A stretch of DNA of 41,965 nt, from the NCBI RefSeq assembly GCF_005503355.1, contig NZ_SCMK01000034.1:1-41965 (forward strand), given 5' to 3'. The notes beneath the pieces were generated by a model. That model saw only the letters and a list, made by a program, of their open reading frames with translations. It was not told the origin of the DNA and made no database searches. The stretch's first letter is position 1; the number at the start of each line of letters is the position of its first letter. Source of the stretch: Sphingomonas sp. 1F27F7B. GTDB taxonomy: Bacteria > Pseudomonadota > Alphaproteobacteria > Sphingomonadales > Sphingomonadaceae. Positions 35,192 through 41,965 of the stretch are shown here, piece by piece. The position numbers and the translations under genes are program-made.

Positions 35192-35263
35192 ATTAAAATG
35201 CGAATATCGCGTTGCCGCCGCGCATTTTCAATCTTATATGCGACTTTCGAATTAAAATGCGAC
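35192..35263. promoter_or_regulatory. Four-copy TTAAAATGCGA motif array upstream of tnsA
   Basis: ATTAAAATGCGA occurs at 35192-35203 and 35251-35262. A variant TTATATGCGAC is at 35234-35244, and an inverted variant (CGCATTTTCAAT) at 35221-35232. They lie in the 168-bp divergent region between the HTH gene and tnsA, which is markedly AT-rich. They are probably operator sites controlling transposase expression. Confidence 0.6.
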
Positions 35264-35303
35264 TGGGTATTGGCGGTGTCGCGCGGTGCACGGGGATCAC
35301 ACC

Positions 35304-36155
35304 ATGCCTTTGGCGATCGGCAAAGATAGCGTTCGCACCGAGACCATCGCCGGGTCGGAAATCCGATTGCGGCTCTTCAGCTCCCTCGACCTCGAGACTG
35401 CAGAAACGACGGACAAAGAACCGCATTGGTCGGACCTGCAGCGCAGCGTGCGCATCGCATGGACGCCGAACGGCGACCCGGTGCGTCAGATCGCTCCTCG
35501 CTCCAGGCTTTCCGTCGGCCGCTACAATTCGCGCAAGGCCGGCCGAATGCTTCCGCATCAGAGCCGTGGCCATGGCCGCATCGGCGGCGAGAAGCTGGCC
35601 CTTATGACCTGCGAGATCGATCCTGGAATCCTCGACTTCCGCTCCCAGCACATCCGCTTCGATCTGCTGTCCGGCGGTGCGGCCCGCAGTTACTTCCCCG
35701 ACATCGTCGCCCTCACTCGGGACGGCGACATCCTCGTCGTCGAGGTGAAAAAGGACGCCCGCTGGCAGGCCGATGCCGACTATCGCGCCAAGATCGATAC
35801 CGTGCAGGACGTGTGCGCGGATCTGGGCTGGCGCTTCGAAGTCTGGACCGATGCGGACATGGCGCCGACGAAGCGCTTCCGCGACAACGTCGTCCAGATC
35901 CAGATGCAGCGGTTCGTCGCGATCGACGACGTGCAGACCCTCCTCGTCGAACGCGCCATGCGGACGAACCGGAACCGGATGTCCATCGGCCAGATCAGGG
36001 ACGTCCTCGGCGGAATGCCGGGTGCGGTCGACATGGTGCGCGGCCTCATGTGCCGTGGCGTCCTGCAGCTCCCGCTCGGCGAGATGATCTCTGACGCCAC
36101 CGTGGCGGTCCTGGCCGCTCCGACCGCGACGCCTGCGCGGGAGCATGCCGCTTGA
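35304..36155 (+). CDS. tnsA: TnsA-like transposition endonuclease
   Basis: TnsA cuts the 5' ends of the transposon and works with TnsB, giving cut-and-paste movement. The 283-residue protein has a PD-(D/E)xK nuclease pattern: Glu104 in CEIDPGILDF, Asp133 in YFPDIVALTRDG, and Glu147/Lys149 in DILVVEVKKD. A C-terminal helical region has RMSIGQIRDVLGGMPGAVD. ATG 35304 is chosen for its GGGGA ribosome site 8 bp upstream; GTG 35286 is an in-frame alternative. Its stop overlaps the TnsB TTG start. Presence of TnsA separates this element from Tn5053-type copy-and-paste relatives. Confidence 0.88.
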   Translation: MPLAIGKDSVRTETIAGSEIRLRLFSSLDLETAETTDKEPHWSDLQRSVRIAWTPNGDPVRQIAPRSRLSVGRYNSRKAGRMLPHQSRGHGRIGGEKLALMTCEIDPGILDFRSQHIRFDLLSGGAARSYFPDIVALTRDGDILVVEVKKDARWQADADYRAKIDTVQDVCADLGWRFEVWTDADMAPTKRFRDNVVQIQMQRFVAIDDVQTLLVERAMRTNRNRMSIGQIRDVLGGMPGAVDMVRGLMCRGVLQLPLGEMISDATVAVLAAPTATPAREHAA

Positions 36156-38350
36156 AGCTCGCTCTTCCTCGCTTCGACCGGTCGGCCATCCTGGACCACG
36201 AAGGTCTCATGCTGCGCTTGGAGCGGGAGTGGGACGATGGCACCCTGTCGATGACGCGCATTCGTTCGGACCGGCCCTTCGTCCTCGACGACGGCACCCC
36301 TCCGACGAAGTTCTGGTTCCTGACCGAATGGAGCGAGGGCCGTCTCGTCATCGCGGGAAGCAAGGTCACGGTCATCGGTGATCGCCCGAGGCCGGAGGAC
36401 GACCCGACGGGCCTAGAGGGTCGACGCCTAGACGAGGCGCGCCGAGTCCAGTTCGTCCTCGTCCAGTTGGACCAGCGGGCCTGCCCGGAATCCAACGGCG
36501 CGATCAACCGGCACCTCGTCCAGATATTCACACCCGAAGTCGTTGCGGAATACGGAAGTCCGCCTCCCGGCTCCACCGTGCGCAAATGGATGAAGACGCG
36601 GGGCGGCATCGGCAACCGCACACTCGAGAACTGCGCCCCAAAGCCAGGCGCAGGGCTGCGCATAAAGCGGCTGGATCCCGAGGTCAGGAAGCTGCGCAAC
36701 GACGCCGCCATCTGGTATTGGACCGACCGCGAGCACAGCCTCGAGGACGCTCATGCCGAGCACGTCGCCTGGGTGAACGGCTACAACGCCGACCGCGCGA
36801 AGGAGGGCCTAACGCCCGTCGCACCCTGCGGCATCGAATGGCTGCGCGTGCGGATCTGCGAGATCCAGGACTACGACACGTATTCGACGAAGTTCGGCAA
36901 GGCCAAGGCCGACGAGCTCTACAAACCTGACGGGCAGGGCGTCCGCGCCACGCGCTTCCTCGAGATCGGCATCATCGATCATCACACCTTCGACGCCTGG
37001 GTGGGGCTCGAGGAGATCGGCGACGAGCTGCTTCCGGCCGGTCGGCCCACGATCACCGCCGTATTCGACGTCTACACCGGATGCGTGTCGGCCGTCCTCC
37101 ACTTCACCCCGCCGTCGCTCTTCAACATGCTCGACGCCATCAAGCATGCCAACCGGCCGAAGCTGAGGCCCACCCAGGTTGGCGCCAGCAAGCGCGACCT
37201 TCTCGCTTCTATCTATGGGCGCTACGACACGATCCTTCCGGATAACGCCTGGGAGTTCACCGGCACCTCAGGCCAGGACTCGCTCCAGGATCTCGGCTGC
37301 CACATCGACTGGTCGCGCGCCGGCATGCCGAAAGACAAGGCACGGCTCGAACGCTGGTGGGGAACGCTGATCTCCTATCTGGCCCGGAAGCTGCCGGCCA
37401 CGGTCTTCGATCCGGCGGTGATGAAGGACCTTGGCTACGATCCCGCGAAGGACCGCGTCGTGGCGGCCTCGGACCTCCGCGCGCTCCTCGACGAGGCCAT
37501 CGCCTTCTATCACGTCGAGGTGCATTCGGGCGTAAACGCTCAGCCCGCCCGTCTCTGGGAGAAGGAGCTTCGCAAGTGGGAGACGATCCCCGTCATCCAC
37601 AACGACCGCCAGATCGATCAGATCATGGGCATGGTCGAGGAGAAGACCCTCACCACCGCCGGCATCAAGATGTTCAACCGGCTATGGTATGGACACCCTG
37701 AGAACCTCGCGGCGATCATCGCCCGAAACGCGCCTGACGATCCAAAGGGGCGACGCCGGCGGGGCAAAAAGGCGTCTGTCCGCCTGCGCTTCAAGGTCAA
37801 ATACAATCCGGCCAACCTGACCGAGATCCACGTCTACGATCCCACACTGCGCGACTACGTCACCCTCGTCTGCAAGGAAGAGTTCCTGCACGGGCTGAGC
37901 AAGAAGCACTTCGACGTCCTCGAGCAGTGGGCCGAGCATCAGAACCTCGCGTTCAACACGCCGGAGGAGCGGAAGCTCGCCCGCGCTACCCTGAACCACG
38001 TGATCCGCGAGGCCGCTCCGCACGTGGCGCAGAAGCATCGCAACCGCTTCGCGGCGCTGGTCGAGGGTGGTGCCGGAGCCGATACCAGCGGCAGCATCGT
38101 CGTCGCGCATGTTCCCAGCAGCTACAGCGGCATGGCTCCCGTGATCGGGCACGAGACCGCCGTCGCGACGCGCAGCGACGGCGGCGTCAAACCCAAGGGT
38201 CCTCGCGCCCGCAAAGCCTCGGGCAAGCCGAAGCGTGCGGTGCACACCCCGGCCAAGAAGCTGACCGCGCCGACCACTGGGGAACCCGTCAACTTCACCC
38301 GTGCGGCCGGCCACGGCGCCCGCCCGGATCAGGATTGGAGCGGACTGTGA
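36152..38350 (+). CDS. tnsB: TnsB-like DDE transposase
   Basis: TnsB binds the element ends and joins their 3' strands to the target. The 732-residue protein belongs to the Mu/TnsB retroviral-integrase superfamily. The triad is Asp276 (EIGIIDHHTF), Asp364 (ILPDNAWEF) and Glu400 (KARLERWWGTL), with exactly 35 residues between the last two. A C-terminal Mu-type beta-barrel (IHVYDPTLRDYVTLVC) and a basic lysine-rich tail follow, for DNA and TnsC contact. The start is TTG 36152, overlapping the tnsA stop as TTGA; no ATG is nearby. Its expected sites are the TCTGGGCCA copies at both element ends. Confidence 0.92.
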   Translation: MKLALPRFDRSAILDHEGLMLRLEREWDDGTLSMTRIRSDRPFVLDDGTPPTKFWFLTEWSEGRLVIAGSKVTVIGDRPRPEDDPTGLEGRRLDEARRVQFVLVQLDQRACPESNGAINRHLVQIFTPEVVAEYGSPPPGSTVRKWMKTRGGIGNRTLENCAPKPGAGLRIKRLDPEVRKLRNDAAIWYWTDREHSLEDAHAEHVAWVNGYNADRAKEGLTPVAPCGIEWLRVRICEIQDYDTYSTKFGKAKADELYKPDGQGVRATRFLEIGIIDHHTFDAWVGLEEIGDELLPAGRPTITAVFDVYTGCVSAVLHFTPPSLFNMLDAIKHANRPKLRPTQVGASKRDLLASIYGRYDTILPDNAWEFTGTSGQDSLQDLGCHIDWSRAGMPKDKARLERWWGTLISYLARKLPATVFDPAVMKDLGYDPAKDRVVAASDLRALLDEAIAFYHVEVHSGVNAQPARLWEKELRKWETIPVIHNDRQIDQIMGMVEEKTLTTAGIKMFNRLWYGHPENLAAIIARNAPDDPKGRRRRGKKASVRLRFKVKYNPANLTEIHVYDPTLRDYVTLVCKEEFLHGLSKKHFDVLEQWAEHQNLAFNTPEERKLARATLNHVIREAAPHVAQKHRNRFAALVEGGAGADTSGSIVVAHVPSSYSGMAPVIGHETAVATRSDGGVKPKGPRARKASGKPKRAVHTPAKKLTAPTTGEPVNFTRAAGHGARPDQDWSGL

Positions 38351-39441
38351 CCAAGCGCAACGCCGGCCCTTTTCAGCTGCCTGCCGAGCAGGCACTCACG
38401 AAGGCCCTCCTAGACACCGATTCCTTGCATCCCAGGGAACTGCCTGGGTCCGATGAGGCCGTCGTCATGCCGGACCTTACGACCGGTCGCGCCGACGAGG
38501 AGAACAGCCTCGCGATGAACGACGTCCTCACCGATGTCGAGGCCGCCTTCGACGCGATCTATCTGAACTACCCCCGCCACAAGCACATGCAGCTCGCGAT
38601 CGACCGCATCCGCCTTCACGGCATCAAGGTCCGTGGAACCGGCCAGCCCATGCGGGGTCTCCTCGTCACCGGCCCCACCGGCTCGGGCAAGACGACCGGC
38701 ATCGAGGAATACGTCGCCCATCTCATCCGCAGCGACGCATACGCGGACGGTCGCATGCCGCTTCTCTACCTCCGTCTCCGCAAGAAGGTCACCGTCCTGA
38801 AGCTGCTGCGGGCGATCCTCGCCAAGTTCGGCGACCGGTATGCCCGCAAGCGCGACGAGGACGAACTCATCGAGCAGGTCCGCAACTGCATCGAACGCGC
38901 CGGCGTCGAGGTGATCGTCATCGACGAGGTCCAGCACCTCCGCAACCGGTCCACCGACAACCTCGAGGTCACCGACCAGCTAAAGACCTTCCTCGACGAC
39001 CGCATCTGCCCGGTCGTCTTCGTCGGCGTGGAGGAGGCGAAGTCCATGTTCGCTGAAAACCTCCAGCTGGCTGGACGCTGCGGAGATCCGGTAGAGCTTA
39101 CGCCGCTCGATCCGGCAAGCGATGCCGACGTCGCCCTGCTGACGAAATTCCTCGAGCTGCTCGACGCGCAGATGGTCGCCAGGAACCTGACGAAGCTGCC
39201 GAGTTCGCTGGACTCGCCCTACGTCGTGACCTGTCTGCATCTCGCCTCGAACGGCGTGATCGGACAGGCCTATCGCATCGTGCGGGCGGCTCTCCTAATC
39301 GCGACCAGCCGGGGCGCGCTCTTCGTCGAGACCTATGATCTCAGCCTGGCAGTCGAACGCTGGGCGATCGTGAATAAGGTCTGCCGCAGCAACCCCTTCC
39401 TGCGCTCAGACCTTCAGGAAGCCCTCAAGGACGCTGCATGA
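38347..39441 (+). CDS. tnsC: TnsC-like AAA+ transposition regulator
   Basis: TnsC is the ATP-dependent matchmaker that links the target selector to TnsAB. The 364-residue AAA+ protein has Walker A GPTGSGKTTG (residues 109-118), Walker B VEVIVIDEVQHL (about 187-198) and sensor-like VVFVGVEEAKSMF. An N-terminal extension of about 60 residues may bind TnsA/TnsB or TniQ. The start is GTG 38347 overlapping the tnsB stop (GTGA); its own stop overlaps the tniQ ATG. Its neighbours make the identity firm. Confidence 0.9.
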   Translation: MTKRNAGPFQLPAEQALTKALLDTDSLHPRELPGSDEAVVMPDLTTGRADEENSLAMNDVLTDVEAAFDAIYLNYPRHKHMQLAIDRIRLHGIKVRGTGQPMRGLLVTGPTGSGKTTGIEEYVAHLIRSDAYADGRMPLLYLRLRKKVTVLKLLRAILAKFGDRYARKRDEDELIEQVRNCIERAGVEVIVIDEVQHLRNRSTDNLEVTDQLKTFLDDRICPVVFVGVEEAKSMFAENLQLAGRCGDPVELTPLDPASDADVALLTKFLELLDAQMVARNLTKLPSSLDSPYVVTCLHLASNGVIGQAYRIVRAALLIATSRGALFVETYDLSLAVERWAIVNKVCRSNPFLRSDLQEALKDAA

Positions 39442-41342
39442 ACACGCTTGCCGCCGTGTTCGCAGGATCTCCTTGCGCCCTGCCGCACGTGACCTGGCCG
39501 ATCGAACCACATGGCGATGAGAGCCTGGCCGGTTTCATCGGGCGCACCGCCGACCACAACGGCCTTCGCGATCCATCGGCTCTGCTGGCGGACGCAGGCC
39601 TTGGACGCCCGAAGGGCTTTGGCCGCATCGCCCGGCATGCCGGCGACCTCGAGCCGCTGGCCACCCTCCTAGCCGTCCAACCGGCCTGGGTGGAAAGCCA
39701 CAGGCATGACGCCTGCCGTGACGCGCACGCAAAAAACACGATCGACTTCCACGGCGCCCTTCTGCGCAAGATCCACGTGGATCACTCGGTCAGGCGCGTC
39801 GGACCGACGGCGATACGCACTCTGCCATATCACCGGGAAGTCTGGCACATCCGTACGCTCGCCGCGTGCACTCAGACCGGCGAGCTCCTGCTCGAGAACT
39901 GCCCCGAGCCTGGCTGCGGCGCATCGCTGGCGTGGAGCGGACACAAGCGCCTCGGACGATGCTCCGATCCCGAATGTCCGGGCGGCACCGCGACCTCTCC
40001 CACATCCGTCCCGGACGACCAGCGGCCGGGAATCGCGCTCGCCGCCGGTCTCCTAAGCTCCTGCACCGCGACCCGCTCACGGATCCTCAGCGGGCTTCCA
40101 GCCAGCCTGCGGCATGAGAACCGTGGACACCTGTTCGACCTCGCCTGGATTCTGGGATGCCTTGATCGGCCGGATGGTCTCTCGTCAGCACGCGATCCTT
40201 CTACCTGCGCACCTCCCGACCGTGCCGCCATGCTCGCCTGCGGCGCGCAACGTCTTGCCGCTTGGCCGGGATGCCTCACCGATCTGCTACGTCGAGGATC
40301 CCAGATCGACGATACAGACGCCCGATTGCAACGGACGGTCGAGACTATCCAGGGCATCGTGCGTCGGCGGACATCGATCGGGCGCCCAGCCGACCTTCTC
40401 GCCGATCAGCTCGAAGGCATCTCGACCAACGCCTTCTCCTCCGTCGTCGGTCGGCATCTCGGGCTACTGACAGCCACTGAATTCGCTCGCGCGGCCGGAC
40501 TCAAGAACTCGCGGATGGCCGCGCTCCAGCGGTCCTCGCTCGTGCCTCGCACGCTGTTCTCCGAAGGAGGTAGGGACATCGCGCTCTTTCTTCCCGCCGA
40601 TGCCGCCGACCTGCGTCATCGGATCACGAGCCGCGTGCCCGCTCAGGCGTTCGGAGGGATGTTGGGCGTCGGCACGGACGCTATCGAGCTGCTGATGAGC
40701 GAGGGAGACCTCGCGCTTGACGCCGACCCAGTCGTCCAGCTGCTCTGGCCCGAGCACCACCTCGACCCCTCGGCGGCCGAGCGACTTCGCGAACGGCTTG
40801 AAGAGGCCGTGAAGAACTCTGCGCCGCCACAAGGCTCGATCAGGCTTGCCACGGCACTACAGGGTTGCCCGGCCGGCGAGAAGCCGTGGCCGGCCATCAT
40901 CAGTGCCATCCTCGCAAGGCGTCTGGCGATTCATCGGAATGAAGGACGCAGCCTCAACCTCCGGCGCTGCATGGTCTCTCCCGAGGGCGTCAGGACGATT
41001 CGCGCTTTCCCTCCTGCTAAAAGCCGCCTCGGCATTCGGTCCGAATGGCTCAGCTTCGAGGACGCCCGCGAACGACTGGCGATCGCGCCCAACCGCCTGC
41101 GCTCGCTGACCGCCGCAGGCCGCTTGCCCTCATCGGACTCTTACTCTGGCATGCGATACCGCCGGTCCGAGGTTGACGCCGTTGCCGCCACGTGGGTCAC
41201 GATCACCGAGCTACGGGAAAAGCTCGGCGGGAGCACCTGGCTGATCTCAGCCGAACTGCGCAAGGCAGGCCTGAGCGTCGACGAGCAGGGCCTCGTGCCT
41301 CGCTCTGCGGCTCGAACCATGTTAGGGTTGGCGACGATCTGA
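39438..41342 (+). CDS. tniQ: TniQ/TnsD-like target selector
   Basis: The 634-residue protein has an N-terminal TniQ domain (HGDESLAGFIGRTADHNGL) and a zinc-finger-like cysteine cluster (Cys144, 155, 160, 175, 180, with GCGASLAWSGHKRLGRC). A long helical C-terminal part follows, with possible DNA-binding helices such as LTEFARAAGLK-like and WVTITELREKLGGSTW. TnsD proteins of this size bind a fixed chromosomal site; small TniQ partners of Cascade are about 400 residues, so this one more likely reads DNA itself. As it is the only selector gene, and the element sits beside tRNA-Lys, it is inferred to recognise that tRNA gene. ATG overlaps the tnsC stop. Confidence 0.86.
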   Translation: MNTLAAVFAGSPCALPHVTWPIEPHGDESLAGFIGRTADHNGLRDPSALLADAGLGRPKGFGRIARHAGDLEPLATLLAVQPAWVESHRHDACRDAHAKNTIDFHGALLRKIHVDHSVRRVGPTAIRTLPYHREVWHIRTLAACTQTGELLLENCPEPGCGASLAWSGHKRLGRCSDPECPGGTATSPTSVPDDQRPGIALAAGLLSSCTATRSRILSGLPASLRHENRGHLFDLAWILGCLDRPDGLSSARDPSTCAPPDRAAMLACGAQRLAAWPGCLTDLLRRGSQIDDTDARLQRTVETIQGIVRRRTSIGRPADLLADQLEGISTNAFSSVVGRHLGLLTATEFARAAGLKNSRMAALQRSSLVPRTLFSEGGRDIALFLPADAADLRHRITSRVPAQAFGGMLGVGTDAIELLMSEGDLALDADPVVQLLWPEHHLDPSAAERLRERLEEAVKNSAPPQGSIRLATALQGCPAGEKPWPAIISAILARRLAIHRNEGRSLNLRRCMVSPEGVRTIRAFPPAKSRLGIRSEWLSFEDARERLAIAPNRLRSLTAAGRLPSSDSYSGMRYRRSEVDAVAATWVTITELREKLGGSTWLISAELRKAGLSVDEQGLVPRSAARTMLGLATI

Positions 41343-41420
41343 ACACCCGCTGCAAGCTGCGGAATCTCACGTCTGACCGCGCGATATCACGTTTCTGAGC
41401 GTTCGCCCTTCATGCGGTTC

Positions 41421-41544
41421 GGCCCAGACTTAGGCGGTATCATCCGGCTTTGGCCCAGGCATAACCGGTTATTCGCTCTTGGCCCAACTGGTCAGAATGG
41501 ATATATCCTCTTTGCGCTTGGTCCAGAGTTGAGTGGGCGTCACA
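41421..41544. repeat. Right transposon end with four TnsB-type sites
   Basis: Inverted copies of the TCTGGGCCA core occur as GGCCCAGACTTAG (41421), TGGCCCAGGCATAAC (41451), TTGGCCCAACTGGT (41479) and TTGGTCCAGAGTTGAG (41519). Spacing is about 30 to 39 bp, ending at ...GGCGTCACA 41544. Four sites here against two at the left parallels the asymmetric ends of Tn7. 41343-41420 shows no gene. Confidence 0.78.
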
Positions 41545-41549
41545 CCTCC
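41545..41549 (+). repeat. Right target-site duplication CCTCC
   Basis: These five bases directly follow the right end ...TCACA and match the bases before the left end. The reconstituted empty site would run from the tRNA CCA through ACC-CCTCC-CGTGACG. Confidence 0.8.
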
Positions 41550-41681
41550 CGTGACGCTTCTGTCAGGACACGATAAGCCTGCGCTTTTCCAACCAATCTG
41601 AGCCATCTTACCCTAAGGGTGATGGGAGTTCGGGTGCTGGTGCTGTTTTTGGGCGAACAGCTCGATATCGCGCGGTCCGCC

Positions 41682-41882
41682 TCAGTCGCGGAGATCGCCT
41701 TCCCAGACGTGACACGGCACGCCCTTACCTTCCCACAAATCTATTTCGCTTTGCGGATAGCCATTTTCCAGAAGCCAATCGTTGATGTGTTGCCCAGGCG
41801 TCGGATTGAATGGCCTGGGGAACCCATACCGCCAACCGTCTGGAGGATCGATTGACGTGCGCCCCTGATTGTTACCACTCAG
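41682..41882 (-). pseudogene. Partial hypothetical reading frame in the right flank
   Basis: A frame ending at TGA 41682 has coding character: SIDPPDGWRYGFPRPFNPTP, then GQHINDWLLENGYPQSEID and LWEGKGVPCHVWEGDLRD. No ATG, GTG or TTG opens it. A separate start ATG-AAG-GAG-CCG with the order KEPDSTS lies just upstream in another frame, so a one-base frameshift is likely. It could be a small phage- or island-type hypothetical protein. It is outside the transposon; 41550-41681 shows nothing else. Confidence 0.4.
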
Positions 41883-41925
41883 AGGTAGAGTCCGGCTCCT
41901 TCATGATGGTTGGTTGATGGGATGG

Positions 41926-41959
41926 CAACGTGCCTGGGGGCATGCCCCCAGGCACGTTG
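41926..41959. repeat. Perfect 34-bp palindrome
   Basis: CAACGTGCCTGGGGGCA at 41926-41942 and its exact reverse complement at 41943-41959 form a perfect loopless inverted repeat. Its role cannot be told: terminator, mobile-element end or REP-type element. It lies at the edge of the window. Confidence 0.6.
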
Positions 41960-41965
41960 GCCGGC

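Larger units (their letters stand above)
13525..41544. mobile_element. Complete Tn7-like transposon carrying a Dnd defence island
   Basis: The 28,020-bp element is bounded by related ends. The left end begins TATGGCCACC and reaches TCTGGGCCA 18 bp in; the right end, read inward, begins TGTGACGCCC and reaches TCTGGACCA at the same distance. CCTCC is duplicated at both junctions. It encodes TnsA, TnsB, TnsC and one TniQ/TnsD-like protein at its right end. Cargo is a dndBCDEA operon, a five-gene restriction-like operon, an HNH-STAND protein and smaller genes. The right terminus reads TGT inward as in Tn7, while the left reads TAT. No CRISPR array or Cas gene is seen, so targeting is probably protein-guided to tRNA-Lys. 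Confidence 0.88.

Noticed and set aside
13525..41544. Possibility of a CRISPR-associated transposon
   Set aside because: No direct-repeat array, cas gene or short TniQ partner is seen; the TniQ is TnsD-sized.
41619..41855. 78-codon plus-strand open frame
   Set aside because: Antisense to the more coding-like minus-strand frame, and its ribosome-site context is poor.

Overview
The window is GC-rich DNA from a Sphingomonas-like alphaproteobacterium. The evidence is the style of the housekeeping genes (lnt-metK-trmB on one strand, an FNR-type regulator, aguB, folK), the dispersed REP-like palindromes with a GTCATCCCCGCG core, and the codon use. It divides into a chromosomal part (1-13517), a complete 28,020-bp Tn7-like transposon (13525-41544) inserted just downstream of tRNA-Lys, and a short right flank (41550-41965).

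Chromosomal part: an amidase frameshifted after its signal peptide, a DUF2721 membrane protein, a SpoIIAA/STAS-like protein, a FemAB-like acyltransferase, an FNR-family regulator facing a 31-residue membrane peptide across an FNR-like box, and trmB. Two degenerate EAL-domain genes follow, then metK (with a clear intrinsic terminator and a palindromic operator candidate), lnt, aguB, a family-5 uracil-DNA glycosylase, folK, a SnoaL/DUF4440-type protein and tRNA-Lys(TTT).

Transposon: both ends carry copies of a TnsB-type site (core TCTGGGCCA). The element is flanked by the 5-bp direct repeat CCTCC, and the left copy begins 3 nt after the CCA end of the intact tRNA. The transposition genes sit at the right end as an overlapping operon tnsA-tnsB-tnsC-tniQ. 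TnsA has a PD-(D/E)xK nuclease pattern and TnsB a D,D-35-E triad. A divergent gene for an HTH plus degenerate integrase-like protein is separated from tnsA by four copies of a TTAAAATGCGA motif. The left end holds a decayed relative of that gene and tyrosine-recombinase remnants.

Cargo: this is a phosphorothioate (Dnd) defence island. dndB-C-D-E-A is a compact plus-strand operon that would put sulfur into the DNA backbone, followed by a cytochrome b561-like gene. Convergent to it is a five-gene minus-strand operon that looks like the matching restriction arm: a DUF262/DUF1524 GmrSD/SspE-like protein, a 56-residue peptide, a Rad50/DndD-like ATPase with a zinc hook, a DndAssoc4-like protein and a PLD-nuclease/SF2-helicase fusion. 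It contains no recognisable dndFGH. Divergent from dndB lies a 944-residue HNH-STAND-TPR protein of the kind used in abortive antiviral defence. A DnaQ-like exonuclease cluster, an ArsR regulator and several gene remnants fill the rest.

The most notable point is the combination: a complete Tn7-like element with one TnsD-like TniQ, apparently homing to the 3' side of a tRNA-Lys gene, carrying a full Dnd modification system, an unusual restriction module and a STAND sensor. All family assignments are from reading motifs, not from database searches.
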